NCBI GenBank assembly: GCA_963707135.1
Contig: CAVPOY010000043.1
Span: 1 to 64,000 of the forward strand
From: JBGSTR01 sp963707135
Lineage (GTDB): Bacteria; Pseudomonadota; Gammaproteobacteria; Chromatiales; Chromatiaceae
Direction of reading: 5' to 3'
Length of the DNA stretch: 64,000 bases
A program made the position numbers and the translations under genes. Position 1 is the first letter of the stretch; the number at the start of each line of letters is the position of its first letter. Below the pieces are notes generated by a model. It searched no databases. It had not been told where the DNA came from and saw only the letters and a program-made list of their open reading frames with translations. Shown piece by piece: positions 63,281 to 64,000 of the stretch.

Positions 63281-64000
63281 TCAGAAGGTCCCCTGGTTGA
63301 CCACCATGTGCACGGCGATGGACGCGGCATAGCCGAGCGCGATGACGGGCGTCCATCGCAGGTGACCGAAGAAGGTGTACATCCCGCGCGCCTGACCCAT
63401 CAGCGCCACGCCGGCCGCCGAGCCGATCGACAGCAGGCTCCCCCCCACGCCGGCGGTCAGGGTCACGAGCAGCCATTGCCCGGTGGACATGTCCGGGTTC
63501 ATGGTCAGCACAGCAAACATAACCGGAATGTTGTCGACGATCGCCGACAGGACGCCTACGAGCACATTCGCCGTGGTTGCGCCCAGATCGCCGTAGGCGA
63601 CGTGCGACAGCACTTCCAGATAGCCAATGAAGCCCAGACCGCCTACGCACAGCACCACCCCGTAGAAGAACATCAGGGTGTCCCACTCGGCTCGTGCCAT
63701 CTTGTGGAAGATGTCGAAGGGCATGGCGTCCTCGACGGTGCCCACCGCGCCCTTGATGGCGGCCTTCTCGCCCGTCTTCTTAAGGAAGTAGCCGAGGAAC
63801 TTGAGGTACGCGAGACCCGTCATCATGCCGAGCACGGGCGGCAGGTGGAAGAAATTGTGGAAGCACACCGCGGTCGTGATGGTGGCGAGGAACAGCAGGA
63901 TGATGCGCTTGGCCCCGCGCTTCATCGGGATCACCTCGTCCGAGGGCGGGGGCACCACATTCGGGATCGCGAAGTGCATGAAGGCCGCCGGCACCAGGAA
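63281..64000 (-). CDS. nhaD: NhaD-type Na+/H+ antiporter, 5' part outside the window
   Basis: The last ~240 residues, ending 'AASIAVHMVVNQGTF'. Contains several membrane helices, 'FFYGVVLCVGGLGFIGYLEV', 'VGVLSAIVDNIPVMFAVLTM' and 'GGSLLSIGSAAGVALMGQAR', with the conserved DNIP of the family. It exports Na+ in exchange for protons. The frame runs off the right edge. Confidence 0.88.
   Translation of the reverse strand, partial: FLVPAAFMHFAIPNVVPPPSDEVIPMKRGAKRIILLFLATITTAVCFHNFFHLPPVLGMMTGLAYLKFLGYFLKKTGEKAAIKGAVGTVEDAMPFDIFHKMARAEWDTLMFFYGVVLCVGGLGFIGYLEVLSHVAYGDLGATTANVLVGVLSAIVDNIPVMFAVLTMNPDMSTGQWLLVTLTAGVGGSLLSIGSAAGVALMGQARGMYTFFGHLRWTPVIALGYAASIAVHMVVNQGTF

Overview
This is a GC-rich window of about 64 kb from a gammaproteobacterial chromosome. 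The gene orders rpsT/murJ-ribF-ileS, priA-argS-SPOR and mltD-yafS-rnhA-dnaQ are typical gammaproteobacterial housekeeping blocks. A Braun-type lipoprotein, Lgt and NhaD point the same way. A Chromatiales-like lineage is plausible, but that is inference and no marker in the window proves it.

Layout. 1-6.4 kb: two tandem paralogous surface-type proteins (beta-helix plus D-x-N-G-N-G repeats). The first is cut by the window edge and frameshifted. The second is intact and carries an inserted seven-repeat PD40 block. 6.7-7.6 kb: a DUF433/DUF5615 toxin-antitoxin-like pair whose toxin end is broken and partly duplicated. 7.9-15.8 kb: M48 peptidase and two YbjQ-like proteins, then ileS (two frame breaks), ribF, murJ and divergent rpsT. 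15.9-20.1 kb: a decayed integron. Its integrase tail has a stop codon at the catalytic tyrosine. Plus-strand cassette-like genes (a K+ channel-like protein, a degenerate histidine phosphatase, a small membrane protein), attC-like hairpins and an IS4-family transposase follow. 20.7-39.4 kb: mostly housekeeping genes (half-size permease, lgt, TrmH-type methyltransferase, Lpp-like lipoprotein with an L,D-transpeptidase, EF-G paralogue, feoAB, sixA, fructosamine kinase, HNH protein, priA, argS, SPOR).

39.5-50.9 kb is the accessory island and the most interesting part. On the minus strand it has six tightly packed genes: drmA (helicase), drmB (DUF1998), a UvrD-like ATPase, an unknown protein of about 445 aa, an 89-aa protein and a NERD-domain UvrD-like ATPase. 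drmA and drmB are the core of the DISARM anti-phage system. The methyltransferase, the phospholipase-D protein DrmC, and DrmD or DrmE are not seen, so this is not a standard class 1 or class 2 locus. The genes after drmA carry at least 14 apparent frameshifts while drmA is open. A ~65-bp direct repeat, part of a formylglycine-generating-enzyme (FGE)-like domain, lies at both ends, and an ssb gene sits just upstream of drmA.

50.3-64 kb: FGE-like gene, Na/Pi cotransporter, bacteriohemerythrin, DEAD-box helicase, several uncharacterised genes, then mltD, methyltransferase, rnhA and dnaQ, ending in a partial nhaD.

Frameshifts are uneven: 0-12.7 kb and 39.6-51 kb hold nearly all of those in otherwise well-preserved genes. 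ileS should be essential, so part of this may be assembly or read error. The decay around the integron (stop at the active site, truncated genes) looks real.
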